A DNA stretch of 38,916 nucleotides from Liolophura sinensis (Eukaryota > Mollusca > Polyplacophora > Chitonida > Chitonidae), in contig NW_027018337.1 in NCBI RefSeq assembly GCF_032854445.1, forward strand, positions 1-38,916, given 5' to 3'. Position numbers and translations under genes: made by a program. This document shows, one piece after another, positions 21,077 to 32,620 of this stretch. Each line of letters opens with the position of its first letter. The stretch's first letter is position 1. The notes under the pieces were generated by a model, which was not told where the DNA came from, ran no database searches, and worked only from the letters and a program-made list of their open reading frames with translations.

Positions 21077-21625
21077 TGCCAAAGATGCGGAATTGAGCCA
21101 GGCATCGGCAGCTGTTGAAAAATTGCAAATTTCCCTGGTTTCCATGGAGTAAGAGCCGTTGCTGGGCACGTGATTATGACATAAATGATCATTCAATTGT
21201 CACAACAGCCAAAAGTATTGGTCGGAGAGCAACGCGGTTTGCACCATTCGATTTCTCGTCACAAGATATGTCGGATTAGCCTCTTACCAGCAGCACTGGA
21301 ACAGTTTTTCCACTTTTGCATTTTTGCCTGGTCTTTTTGTTAATTGAAATCGGCTACACTGTACTCTGTACAATCGCGACTGGTCATTACTATATTCAAC
21401 TTTTGACTATAAGTTATGTGCCCTTCGGTAGCCCAGAAGACCTGAAATCTTTGGCTAAGCCCATTTAACTCACCCAGCAATTGCCTTACTTCTAAGTGCA
21501 AGACAATCTCAATGTCTTCATCTACGTGTAGAAAAACCACACCATTTGTACGTGAAAAACACAAGGTACTTGATACAGTCTGCTGTAAAAAGTTCAACTG
21601 AAACACTGACCCACTTCAGTAAGGG
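21077..21625 (+). repeat. Monomer 40
   Basis: TGCCAAAGATG (one A lost), GAGCC, ACAAGATATG, TTTGGCTAAG, GTTCAACTGAAACACTG, AAGGGTGCC. Confidence 0.95.
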
Positions 21626-22175
21626 TGCCAAAAGATTCGGAATTGAGCCAGGCATCGGCAGCTGTTAAAAAATTGCAAATATCCCTGGTTTCCATGGAGG
21701 TAAGAGCCGTTGCTGGGCACGTGATTATGACATAAATGATCATTCAATTGTCGCTACAGCCAAAAGTGTTGGTCGGAGAGCAACGCGGTTTGCACCATTC
21801 GATTTCTCGTCACAAAATACGTCGGATTAGCCTCTTACAGCAGCACTGGAACAGTTTTCCACTTTTGCATTTTTGCCTGGTCTTTTTTGTTAATTGAATT
21901 CGGCTACACTGTACTCTGTACAATCGCGACTGGTCATTACTATATTCAACTTTTGACTATAAGTTATGTGCCCTTCGGTAGCCCAGAAGACCTGAAATCT
22001 TTGGGCTAAGCCCATTTAACTCACCCAGCAATTGCCTTACTTCTAAGTGCAAGACAACCTCAATGTCTTTATCTACGTGTAGAAAAAACCACACCATTTG
22101 TACATGAAAAACACAAGGTACTTGATACAGTCTGCTGTAAAAAGTACAACTGAACACTGACCCACTTCAGTAAGG
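21626..22175 (+). repeat. Monomer 41 (GATTCGG mosaic)
   Basis: GATTCGG head but GTTAAAAAATTG, GGGCACGTG, AAAGTGTTGG and GAATTCGG, so a head from one class on a monomer-5/28-type body. Confidence 0.95.
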
Positions 22176-22724
22176 TGCCAAAAGATGCGGAATTGGGCCA
22201 GGCATCGGCAGCTGTTAAAAAATTGCAAATATCCATGGTTTCCATGGAGTAAGAGCTGTTGCTACGCACGTGATTATGACATAAATGATCATTCAATTGT
22301 CGGCTACAGCCAAAAGTATTGGTCGGAAAGCAACGCGGTTTGCACCATTCGATTTGTCGTCACAAAATACGTCGGATTAGCCTCTTACCAGCAGCACTGG
22401 AACAGTTTTTCCACTTTTGCATTTTTGCCTGGTCTTTTTGTTAATTGAAACCGGCTACACTGTACTCTGTACAATCGCGACTGGTCATTACTATATTCAA
22501 CTTTTGACTATAAGTTATGTGCCCTTCGGTAGCCAGAAGACCTGAAATCTTTGGGCTAAGCCCATTTAACTCACCCAGCAATTGCCTTACTTCTAAGTGC
22601 ATGACAATCTCAATGTCTTTATCTACGTGTAGAAAAACCACACCATTTGTACATAAAAAACACAAGGTACTTGATACAGTCTGCTGTAAAAAGTACAACT
22701 AAACACTGACCCACATTTATAAGG
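22176..22724 (+). repeat. Monomer 42
   Basis: GGGCC head, GAGCTGTTGCTACGC and CGGAAAGC as in monomer 7; GAAACCGG; GTGCATGAC and TTGTACATA as in right-domain copies. A link between domains. Confidence 0.95.
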
Positions 22725-23284
22725 TGCCAAAAGATGCGGATTTGGGCCAGGCATCGGCAGCTGTTGAAAAATTGCAAATATCCCTGGTTTCCATTGAGTA
22801 AGAGCCGTTGCTGGGCACGTAATTATGACATAAATGATCATTCAATTGTCACTACAGGCAAAAGTATTGGCCGGAGAGCAACGCGGTTTGCACCATTCGA
22901 TTTGTCGTCACAAAATACGTTGGATTAGCCTCTTACTAGTAGCACTGGAACAGTTTTTCCACTTTTGCATTTTTGCCTGGTCTTTTTGTTAATTGAAACC
23001 GGCTACACTGTACTCTGTACAATCGCGACTGGTCATTACTATATTCAACTTTTGACTATCTTTTGACTATAAGTTATGTGCCCTTCGGTAGCCCAGAAGA
23101 CGTCAAATCATTGGGCTAAGCCCATTTAACTCACCCAGCAATTGTCTTACTTCTAAGTCCAAGACAATCTCAAAGTCTTTATCTACGTGTACAAAAACCA
23201 GACCATTTGCACATAAAAAACACAAGGTACTTGATACAGTCTGCTGTAAAAAGTACAACTAAACACTGACCCACATTTATAAGG
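22725..23284 (+). repeat. Monomer 43 (560 bp)
   Basis: First GATTTGGG head; GGGCACGTAATT, GGCCGG, CTAGTAGC, TCATTGGGCT, TCAAAGTC, TTGCACATA. Contains the 11-bp duplication. Confidence 0.95.
23049..23070 (+). repeat. 11-bp tandem duplication CTTTTGACTAT
   Basis: CTTTTGACTAT appears twice in a row (23049-23059 and 23060-23070) where all other monomers have it once. This explains the 560-bp length of monomer 43. Simple slippage is the likely origin. Confidence 0.95.
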
Positions 23285-23833
23285 TGCCAAAAGATGCGGA
23301 ATTGGGCCAGGCATCGGCAGCTGTTAAAAAATTGCTAATATCCCTAGTTTCCATGGAGTAAGAGCCGTTGCTGGGCACGTGATTATGACATCAATGATCA
23401 TTCAATTGTCACTACAGCCAAAAGTATTGGTCGAAGAGCAACGCGGTTTGCACCATTCGATTTCTCGTCACAAAATACGTCGGATTAGCCTCTTACCAGC
23501 AGCACTGGAACAGTTTTTCCACTTTTGCATTTTTGCCTGGTCTTTTTGTTAATTGAAATCGGCTACACTGTACTCTGTACAATCGCGACTGGTCATTACT
23601 ATATTCAACTTTTGACTATAAGTTATGTGCCCTTCGGTAGCCCAGAAGACCTGAAATCTTTGGGCCAAGCCCATTTAACTCACCCAGCAATTGTCTTACT
23701 TCTAAGTCCAAGACAATCTCAATGTCTTTATCTACGTGTAGAAAAACCAGACCATTTGTACATAAAAAACACAAGGTACTTGATACAGTCTGCTGTAAAA
23801 AGTACAACTAAACACTGACCCACATTTATAAGG
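23285..23833 (+). repeat. Monomer 44
   Basis: GGGCC head, TTGCTAATATCC (slot-c type), private GTCGAAGAGC, GACCTG, TTGGGCCAAG, CCAGACC. Confidence 0.95.
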
Positions 23834-24383
23834 TGCCAAAAGATGCGGATTTGGGCCAGGCATCGGCAGCTGTTAAAAAAATTGCAAATTTCCCTGGTTT
23901 CCATGGAGTAAGAGCCGTTGCTGGGCACGTGATTATGACATAAATGATCATTCAATTGTCGCTACAGCCAAAAGTATTGGTCGGAGAGCAACGCGGATTG
24001 CACTATTCGATTTCTCGTCACAAAATACGTCGGATTAGCCTCTTACCAGCAGCACTGGAACAGTTTTTCCAATTTTGCATTTTTGCCTGGTCTTTTTCTT
24101 AATTGAAATCGGCTACACTGTACTCTGTACAATCGCGACTGGTCATTACTATATTCAACTTTTGACTATAAGTTATGTGCCCTTCGGTATCCCAGAAGAC
24201 CTGAAATCTTTGGGCTAAGCCCATTTAACTCACCCAGCAATTGCCTTACTTCTAAGTGCAAGACAATCTCAATGTCTTTATCTACGTGTAGAAAAACCAC
24301 ACCATTTGTACGTGAAAAACACAAGGTACTTGATACAGTCTGCTGTAAAAAGTACAACTGAACACTGACCCATTTCAGTAAGG
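23834..24383 (+). repeat. Monomer 45
   Basis: GATTTGGG head, GTTAAAAAAATTG, GCGGATTGCACTATTCG, GGTATCCC, ends CCCATTTCAGTAAGG. Confidence 0.95.
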
Positions 24384-24932
24384 TGCCAAAAGATGCGGAA
24401 TTGAGCCAGGCATCGGCAGCTGTTAAAAAATTGCAAATTTCCCTGGTTTCCATGGAGTAAGAGCCGTTGCTGTGCACGTGATTATGACATCAATGATCAT
24501 TCAATTGTCACTAAATCCAAAAGTATTGGTCGGAGAGCAACGCGGTTTGCACCATTCGATTTCTCGTCACAAAATACGTCGGATTAGCCTCTTACCAGCA
24601 GCACTGGAACAGTTTTTCCACTTTTGCATTTTTGCCTGGTCTTTTTGTTAATTGAAATCGGCTACACTGTACTCTGTACAATCGCGACTGGTCATTACTA
24701 TATTCAACTTTTGACTATAAGTTATGTGCCCTTCGGTAGCCCAGAAGACCTGAAATCTTTGGGCTAAGCCCATTTAACTCACCCAGCAATTGCCTTACTT
24801 CTAAGTGCATGACAATCTCAATGTCTTTATCTACGTGTAGAAAAACCACACCATTTGTACATAAAAAACACAAGGTACTTGATACAGTCTGCTGTAAAAA
24901 GTACAACTAAACACTGACCCACATTTATAAGG
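24384..24932 (+). repeat. Monomer 46
   Basis: GAGCC with GTTAAAAAATTG, GCTGTGCACGTG, CACTAAATCC, GTGCATG. Slot 1 of the right 3-mer. Confidence 0.95.
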
Positions 24933-25481
24933 TGCCAAAAGATGCGGATTTGGGCCAGGCATCGGCAGCTGTTGAAAAATTGCAAATATCCCTGGTTTCC
25001 ATGGAGTAAGAGCCGTTGCTGGGCACGTAATTATGACATAAATGATCATTCAATTGTCACTACAGGCAAAAGTATTGGCCGGAGAGCAACGCGGTTTGCA
25101 CCATTCGATTTGTCGTCACAAAATACGTCGCATTAGCCTCTTACCAGCAGCACTGGAACAATTTTTCCAATTTTGCATTTTTGCCTGGTCTTTTTGATAA
25201 TTGAAATCGGCTACACTGTACTATGTACCATCGCGACTGGTCATTACTATATTCAACTTTTGACTATAAGTTATGTGCCCTTCGGTAGCCCAGAAGACGT
25301 CAAATCTTTGGGCCAAGCCCATTTAACTCACCCAGCAATTGTCTTACTTCTAAGTCCAAGACAATCTCAATGTCTTTATCTACGTGTAGAAAAACCAGAC
25401 CATTTGTACATAAAAAACACAAGGTACTTGATACAGTCTGCTGTAAAAAGTACAACTAAACACTGACCCACATTTATAAGG
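24933..25481 (+). repeat. Monomer 47
   Basis: GATTTGGG, GGGCACGTAATT, CTACAGGC, GGCCGG, CGCATTAGCC, private TTGATAATTG. Slot 2 of the right 3-mer. Confidence 0.95.
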
Positions 25482-26030
25482 TGCCAAAAGATGCGGAATT
25501 GGGCCAGGCATCGGCAGCTGTTAAAAAATTGCAAATTTCCCTGGTTTCCATGGAGTAAGAGCCGTTGCTGGGCACGTGATTATGACATCAATTATCATTC
25601 AATTGTCGCTACAGCCAAAAGTATTGGTCGGAGAGCAACGCGGATTGCACTATTCGATTTCTCGTCACAAAATACGTCGGATTAGCCTCTTACCAGCAGC
25701 ACTGGAACAGTTTTTCCAATTTTGCATTTTTGCCTGGTCTTTTTGTTAATTGAAATCGGCTACACTGTACTCTGTACAATCGCGACTGGTCATTACTATA
25801 TTCAACTTTTGACTATAAGTTATGTGCCCTTCGGTATCCCAGAAGACCTGAAATCTTTGGGCTAAGCCCATTTAACTCACCCAGCAATTGCCTTACTTCT
25901 AAGTCGAAGACAATCTCAATGTCTTTATCTACGTGTAGAAAAACCACACCATTTGTACGTGAAAAACACAAGGTACTTGATACAGTCTGCTGTAAAAAGT
26001 ACAACTGAACACTGACCCATTTCAGTAAGG
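25482..26030 (+). repeat. Monomer 48
   Basis: GGGCC head, ATCAATTATCATTC, GCACTATTCG, GGTATCCC, GTCGAAG, ends CCCATTTCAGTAAGG. Confidence 0.95.
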
Positions 26031-26579
26031 TGCCAAAAGATGCGGAATTGAGCCAGGCATCGGCAGCTGTTAAAAAATTGCAAATTTCCCTGGTTTCCAT
26101 GGAGTAAGAGCCGTTGCTGTGCACGTGATTATGACATCAATGATCATTGAATTGTCACTAAATCCAAAAGTATTGGTCGGAGAGCAACGCGGTTTGCACC
26201 ATTCGATTTCTCGTCACAAAATACGTCGGATTAGCCTCTTACCAGCAGCACTGGAACAGTTTTTCCACTTTTGCATTTTTGCCTGGTCTTTTTGTTAATT
26301 GAAATCGGCTACACTGTACTCTGTACAATCGCGACTGGTCATTACTATATTCAACTTTTGACTATAAGTTATGTGCCCTTCGGTAGCCCAGAAGACCTGA
26401 AATCTTTGGGCTAAGCCCATTTAACTCACCCAGCAACTGCCTTACTTCTAAGTGCATGACAATCTCAATGTCTTTATCTACGTGTAGAAAAACCACACCA
26501 TTTGTACGTGAAAAACACAAGGTACTTGATACAGTCTGCTGTAAAAAGTACAACTAAACACTGACCCACATTTATAAGG
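26031..26579 (+). repeat. Monomer 49
   Basis: GAGCC, GCTGTGCACGTG, CATTGAATTGTC, CACTAAATCC, CAGCAACTGCC, GTGCATG. Pairs with monomer 46. Confidence 0.95.
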
Positions 26580-27128
26580 TGCCAAAAGATGCGGATTTGG
26601 GCCAGGCATCGGCAGCTGTTGAAAAATTGCAAATATCCCTGGTTTCCATGGAGTAAGAGCCGTTGCTGGGCACGTAATTATGACATAAATGATCATTCAA
26701 TTGTCACTACAGGCAAAAGTATTGGCCGGAGAGCAACGCGGTTTGCACCATTCGATTTGTCGTCACAAAATACGTCGCATTAGCCTCTTACCAGCAGCAC
26801 TGGAACAATTTTTCCAATTTTGCATTTTTGCCTGGTCTTTTTGTTAATTGAAATCGGCTACACTGTACTATGTACCATCGCGACTGGTCATTACTATATT
26901 CAACTTTTGACTATAAGTTATGTGCCCTTCGGTAGCCCAGAAGACGTCAAATCTTTGGGCCAAGCCCATTTAACTCACCCAGCAATTGTCTTACTTCTAA
27001 GTCGAAGACAATCTCAATGTCTTTATCTACGTGTAGAAAAACCACACCATTTGTACATAAAAAACACAAGGTACTTGATACAGTCTGCTGTAAAAAGTAC
27101 AACTGAACACTGACCCACTTCAGTAAGG
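26580..27128 (+). repeat. Monomer 50
   Basis: GATTTGGG, GGGCACGTAATT, GGCCGG, CGCATTAGCC. Tail GTCGAAG with CCACACC matches slot a (monomer 53). Confidence 0.95.
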
Positions 27129-27677
27129 TGCCAAAAGATGCGGAATTGAGCCAGGCATCGGCAGCTGTTGAAAAATTGCAAATTTTCCTGGTTTCCATGG
27201 AGTAAGAGCCGTTGCTGGGCACGTGATTATGACATAAATGATCATTCAATTGTCACTACAGCCAAAAGTATTGGTCGGAGAGCAACGCGGTTTGCACCAT
27301 TCGATTTCTCGTCACAAAATACGTCGGATTAGCCTCTTACTAGTAGCACTGGAACAGTTTTTCCACTTTTGCATTTTTGCCTGGTCTTTTTCTTAATTGA
27401 AACCGGCTACACTGTACTCTGTACAATCGCGACTGGTCATTACTATATTCAACTTTTGACTATAAGTTATGTGCCCTTCGGTAGCCCAGAAGACGTCAAA
27501 TCATTGGGCTAAGCCCATTTAACTCACCCAGCAATTGTCTTACTTCTAAGTCCAAGACAATCTCAAAGTCTTTATCTACGTGTAGAAAAACCAGACCATT
27601 TGCACATAAAAAACACAAGGTACTTGATACAGTCTGCTGTAAAAAGTACAACTAAACACTGACCCACATTTATAAGG
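27129..27677 (+). repeat. Monomer 51 (slot e type)
   Basis: GAGCC, AAATTTTCCTGG, CTAGTAGC, CTTAATTGAAACC, TCATTGGGCT, TCAAAGTC, TTGCACATA. Matches monomer 56. Confidence 0.95.
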
Positions 27678-28226
27678 TGCCAAAAGATGCGGATTTGGGC
27701 CAGGCATCGGCAGCTGTTAAAAAATTGCAAATTTCCCTGGTTTCCATGCAGTAAGAGCCGTTGCTGGGCACGTGATTATGACATCAATTATCATTCAATT
27801 GTCGCTACAGCCAAAAGTATTGGTCGGAGAGCAACGCGGATTGCACCATTCGATTTCTCGTCACAAAATACGTCGGATTAGCCTCTTACCAGCAGCACTG
27901 GAACAGTTTTTCCACTTTTGCATTTTTGCCTGGTCTTTTTGTTAATTGAAATCGGCTACACTGTACTCTGTACAATCGCGACTGGTCATTACTATATTCA
28001 ACTTTTGACTATAAGTTATGTGCCCTTCGGTATCCCAGAAGACCTGAAATCTTTGGGCTAAGCCCATTTAACTCACCCAGCAACTGCCTTACTTCTAAGT
28101 GCAAGACAATCTCAATGTCTTTATCTACGTGTAGAAAAACCACACCATTTGTACGTGAAAAACACAAGGTACTTGATACAGTCTGCTGTAAAAAGTACAA
28201 CTGACCACAGACCCACATGAATAAGG
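27678..28226 (+). repeat. Monomer 52 (slot f/g hybrid)
   Basis: Begins as slot f (GATTTGGG, CCATGCAGTAAG, GGTATCCC) and ends as slot g (CAACTGCC, GACCACAGACCC, CATGAATAAGG). Confidence 0.95.
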
Positions 28227-28775
28227 TGCCAAAAGATGCGGAATTGAGGCAGGTATCGGCAGCTGTTGAAAAATTGCAAATATCCCTGGTTTCCATGGAG
28301 TAAGAGCCGTTGCTGGGCACGTAATTATGACATCAATGATCATTCAATTGTCACTACAGGCAAAAGTATTGGCCGGAGAGCAACGCGGTTTGCACCATTC
28401 GATTTCTCGCCACAAAATACGTCGGATTAGCCTCTTACCAGCAGCACTGGAACAATTTTTCCAATTTTGCATTTTTGCCTGGTCTTTTTGTTAATTGAAA
28501 TCGGCTACACTGTACTATGTACCATCGCGACTGGTCATTACTATATTCAACTTTTGACTATAAGTTATGTGCCCTTCGGTAGCCCAGAAGACGTCAAATC
28601 TTTGGGCCAAGCCCATTTAACTCACCCAGCAATTGTCTTACTTCTAAGTCGAAGACAATCTCAATGTCTTTATCTACGTGTAGAAAAACCACACCATTTG
28701 TACATAAAAAACACAAGGTACTTGATACAGTCTGCTGTAAAAAGTACAACTGAACCCTGACCCACTTCAGTAAGG
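28227..28775 (+). repeat. Monomer 53 (slot a)
   Basis: GAGGCAGGTA, GGGCACGTAATT, GGCCGG, TCTCGCCAC, TGTACTATGTACC, GTCGAAG, GAACCCTGACCC. Confidence 0.95.
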
Positions 28776-29324
28776 TGCCAAAAGATGCGGAATTGAGCTA
28801 GGCATCGGCAGCTGTTGAAAAATTGCAAATTTCCCTGGTTTCCATGGAGTAAGAGCCGTTGCTGGGCACGTGATTATGACATAAATGATCATTCAATTGT
28901 CACTACAGCCAAAAGTATTGGTCGGAGAGCAACGCGGTTTGCACCATTCGATTTCTCGTCACAAAATACGTCGGATTAGCCTCTTACTAGTAGCACTGGA
29001 ACAGTTTTTCCACTTTTGCATTTTTACCTGGTCTTTTTGTTAATTGAAACCGGCTACACTGTACTCTGTACAATCGCGACTGGTCATTACTATATTCAAC
29101 TTTTGACTATAAGTTATGTGCCCTTCGGTAGCCCAGAAGACGTCAAATCATTGGGCTAAGCCCATTTAACTCGTCCAGCAATTGTCTTACTTCTAAGTCC
29201 AAGACAATCTCAAAGTCTTTATCTACGTGTAGAAAAACCAGACCATTTGCACATAAAAAACACAAGGTACTTGATACAGTCTGCTGTAAAAAGTACAACT
29301 AAACACTGACCCACATTTATAAGG
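28776..29324 (+). repeat. Monomer 54 (slot b)
   Basis: GAGCTAGGC, CTAGTAGC, CATTTTTACC, GAAACCGG, TCATTGGGCT, private CTCGTCCAGC, TCAAAGTC, TTGCACATA. Confidence 0.95.
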
Positions 29325-29874
29325 TGCCAAAAGATGCAGAATTGGGCCAGGCATCGGCAGCTGTTAAAAAATTGCTAATATCCCTGGTTTCCATGGAGTA
29401 AGAGCCGTTGCTGGGCACGTGATTATGACATAAATGATCATTCAATTATCACTACAGCCACAAGTATTGGTCGGAGAGCAACGCGGTTTGCACCATTCGA
29501 TTTCTCGTCACAAAATACGTCGGATTAGCCTCTTACCAGCAGCACTGGAACAGTTTTTTCCAATTTTGCATTTTTGCCTGGTCTTTTTGTTAATTGAAAT
29601 CGGCTACACTGTACTCTGTACAATCGCGACTGGTCATTACTATATTCAACTTTTGACTATAAGTTATGTGCCCTTCGGTAGCCCAGAAGACGTCAAATCT
29701 TTGGGCCAAGCCCATTTAACTCACCCAGCAATTGTCTTACTTCTAAGTCGAAGACAATCTCAATGTCTTTATCTACGTGTAGAAAAACCACACCATTTGT
29801 ACATAAAAAACACAAGGTACTTGATACAGTCTGCTGTAAAAAGTACAACTGAACACTGACCCACTTCAGTAAGG
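29325..29874 (+). repeat. Monomer 55 (slot c/d hybrid)
   Basis: GATGCAGAATTGGG, TTGCTAATATCC, CAATTATCACTAC, AGCCACAAG, then GACGTC with GTCGAAG. The switch lies between about 29,620 and 29,691. Confidence 0.95.
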
Positions 29875-30423
29875 TGCCAAAAGATGCGGAATTGAGCCAG
29901 GCATCGGCAGCTGTTGAAAAATTGCAAATTTTCCTGGTTTCCATGGAGTAAGAGCCGTTGCTGGGCACGTGATTATGACATAAATGATCATTCAATTGTC
30001 ACTACAGCCAAAAGTATTGGTCGGAGAGCAACGCGGTTTGCACCATTCGATTTCTCGTCACAAAATACGTCGGATTAGCCTCTTACTAGTAGCACTGGAA
30101 CAGTTTTTCCACTTTTGCATTTTTGCCTGGTCTTTTTCTTAATTGAAACCGGCTACACTGTACTCTGTACAATCGCGACTGGTCATTACTATATTCAACT
30201 TTTGACTATAAGTTATGTGCCCTTCGGTAGCCCAGAAGACGTCAAATCATTGGGCTAAGCCCATTTAACTCACCCAGCAATTGTCTTACTTCTAAGTCCA
30301 AGACAATCTCAAAGTCTTTATCTACGTGTAGAAAAACCAGACCATTTGCACATAAAAAACACAAGGTACTTGATACAGTCTGCTGTAAAAAGTACAACTA
30401 AACACTGACCCACATTTATAAGG
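29875..30423 (+). repeat. Monomer 56 (slot e)
   Basis: GAGCC, AAATTTTCCTGG, CTAGTAGC, CTTAATTGAAACC, TCATTGGGCT, TCAAAGTC, TTGCACATA. Confidence 0.95.
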
Positions 30424-30972
30424 TGCCAAAAGATGCGGATTTGGGCCAGGCATCGGCAGCTGTTAAAAAATTGCAAATTTCCCTGGTTTCCATGCAGTAA
30501 GAGCCGTTGCTGGGCACGTGATTATGACATCAATTATCATTCAATTGTCGCTACAGCCAAAAGTATTGGTCGGAGAGCAACGCGGATTGCACCATTCGAT
30601 TTCTCGTCACAAAATACGTCGGATTAGCCTCTTACCAGCAGCACTGGAACAGTTTTTCCACTTTTGCATTTTTGCCTGGTCTTTTTGTTAATTGAAATCG
30701 GCTACACTGTACTCTGTACAATCGCGACTGGTCATTACTATATTCAACTTTTGACTATAAGTTATGTGCCCTTCGGTATCCCAGAAGACCTGAAATCTTT
30801 GGGCTAAGCCCATTTAACTCACCCAGCAATTCCCTTACTTCTAAGTGCAAGACAATCTCAATGTCTTTATCTACGTGTAGAAAAACCAGACCATTTGTAC
30901 GTGAAAAACACAAGGTACTTGATACAGTCTGCTGTAAAAAGTACAACTAAACACTGACCCACATTTATAAGG
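30424..30972 (+). repeat. Monomer 57 (slot f)
   Basis: GATTTGGG, CCATGCAGTAAG, ATCAATTATCATTC, GGTATCCC, CAGCAATTCCC, CCAGACC. Confidence 0.95.
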
Positions 30973-31521
30973 TGCCAAAAGATGCGGAATTGGGCCAGGC
31001 ATCGGGAGCTGTTAAAAAATTGCAAATATCCATGGTTTCCATGGAGTAAGAGCCGTTGCTGGGCACGTGATTATGACATCAATGATCATTGAATTGTCGC
31101 TACAGCCAAAAGTATTGGTCGGAGAGCAACGCGGTTTGCACCATTCGATTTCTCGTCACAAAATACGTCGGATTAGCCTCTTACCAGCAGCACTGGAACA
31201 GCTTTTTCACTTTTGCATTTTTGCCTGGTCTTTTTGTTAATTGAAATCGGCTACTCTGTACTCTGTACAATCGCGACTGGTCATTACTATATTCAACTTT
31301 TGACTATAAGTTATGTGCCCTTCGGTAGCCCAGAAGACCTGAAATCTTTGGGCTAAGCCCATTTAACTCACCCAGCAACTGCCTTACTTCTAAGTGCAAG
31401 ACAATCTCAATGTCTTTATCTACGTGTAGAAAAACCACACCATTTGTACGTGAAAAACACAAGGTACTTGATACAGTCTGCTGTAAAAAGTACAACTGAC
31501 CACAGACCCACATGAATAAGG
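30973..31521 (+). repeat. Monomer 58 (slot g)
   Basis: ATCGGGAGCTG, TCCATGGTTTCCATGG, CATTGAATTGTC, CAGCTTTTTCAC, GGCTACTCTG, CAACTGCC, GACCACAG. Confidence 0.95.
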
Positions 31522-32070
31522 TGCCAAAAGATGCGGAATTGAGGCAGGTATCGGCAGCTGTTGAAAAATTGCAAATATCCCTGGTTTCCATGGAGTAAGA
31601 GCCGTTGCTGGGCACGTAATTATGACATCAATGATCATTCAATTGTCACTACAGGCAAAAGTATTGGCCGGAGAGCAACGCGGTTTGCACCATTCGATTT
31701 CTCGCCACAAAATACGTCGGATTAGCCTCTTACCAGCAGCACTGGAACAATTTTTCCAATTTTGCATTTTTGCCTGGTCTTTTTGTTAATTGAAATCGGC
31801 TACACTGTACTATGTACCATTGCGACTGGTCATTACTATATTCAACTTTTGACTATAAGTTATGTGCCCTTCGGTAGCCCAGAAGACGTCAAATCTTTGG
31901 GCCAAGCCCATTTAACTCACCCAGCAATTGTCTTACTTCTAAGTCCAAGACAATCTCAATGTCTTTATCTACGTGTAGAAAAACCACACCATTTGTACAT
32001 AAAAAACACAAGGTACTTGATACAGTCTGCTGTAAAAAGTACAACTGAACCCTGACCCACTTCAGTAAGG
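31522..32070 (+). repeat. Monomer 59 (slot a)
   Basis: As monomer 53, with private ACCATTGCGAC and GTCCAAG in place of GTCGAAG. Confidence 0.95.
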
Positions 32071-32620
32071 TGCCAAAAGATGCGGAATTGAGCTAGGCAT
32101 CGGCAGCTGTTGAAAAATTGCAAATTTCCCTGGTTTCCATGGAGTAAGAGCCGTTGCTGGGCACGTGATTATGACATAAATGATCATTCAATTATCACTA
32201 CAGCCACAAGTATTGGTCGGAGAGCAACGCGGTTTGCACCATTCGATTTCTCGTCACAAAATACGTCGGATTAGCCTCTTACCAGCAGCACTGGAACAGT
32301 TTTTTCCAATTTTGCATTTTTGCCTGGTCTTTTTGTTAATTGAAATCGGCTACACTGTACTCTGTACAATCGCGACTGGTCATTACTATATTCAACTTTT
32401 GACTAAAAGTTATGTGCCCTTCGGTAGCCCAGAAGACCTGAAACCTTTGGGCCAAGCCCATTTAACTCACCCAGCAATTGTCTTACTTCTAAGTCCAAGA
32501 CAATCTCAATGTCTTTATCTACGTGTAGAAAAACCAGACCATTTGTACATAAAAAACACAAGGTACTTGATACAGTCTGCTGTAAAAAGTACAACTAAAC
32601 ACTGACCCCCATTTATAAGG
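32071..32620 (+). repeat. Monomer 60 (slot b/c hybrid)
   Basis: GAGCTAGGC and CAAATTTCC, then CAATTATCACTAC, GACTAAAAG, GAAACCTTTGG and TGACCCCCATTT. The switch lies between about 32,120 and 32,192. Confidence 0.95.

Larger units (their letters stand above)
15913..23284 (+). repeat. Middle array domain (monomers 30-43), divergent and indel-rich
   Basis: Monomer lengths depart from 549 in most copies (546, 548, 551, 553, 560; one 543; one 233). Private changes are frequent, for example CGGATAGC near 16,846, a GATCAGT deletion near 19,654 and GAAAAGGTC near 19,793. Three CATGAATAAGG end boxes occur (before 16,697, 17,245 and 18,883). No repeating multi-monomer order is evident. Some single-base indels may be sequencing errors. 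Confidence 0.75.
24384..27677 (+). repeat. Higher-order repeat, 3 monomers (1,647 bp), two copies
   Basis: Monomers 46-48 and 49-51 are offset by exactly 1,647 bp. Shared private variants: CACTAAATCC and GTGCATG in 46/49; GGGCACGTAATT, GGCCGG and CGCATTAGCC in 47/50. Similarity ends in the third position: 48 has CACTATTCG, while 51 starts with AATTTTCC and carries CTTACTAGTAG, so an exchange boundary lies between. Confidence 0.8.
28227..31521 (+). repeat. 3,295-bp HOR, copy 1 (monomers 53-58)
   Basis: Slot order a-b-(c/d hybrid)-e-f-g. Slot a has GAGGCAGGTA, b has GAGCTAGGC, e has AATTTTCC with CTTACTAGTAG, f has CCATGCAGTAAG with GGTATCCC, g has ATCGGGAGCTG. Monomer 55 begins like slot c (TTGCTAATATCC, CAATTATCACTAC) and ends like slot d (GACGTC, GTCGAAG), which accounts for the loss of one monomer relative to copy 3. 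Confidence 0.8.

Noticed and set aside
29434-29859. Longest plus-strand frame, 141 codons (also 32,180-32,605)
   Set aside because: It exists only where the AATTATC allele and CCAAG allele coincide with a run-length change; no conserved domain is seen and other copies are interrupted.
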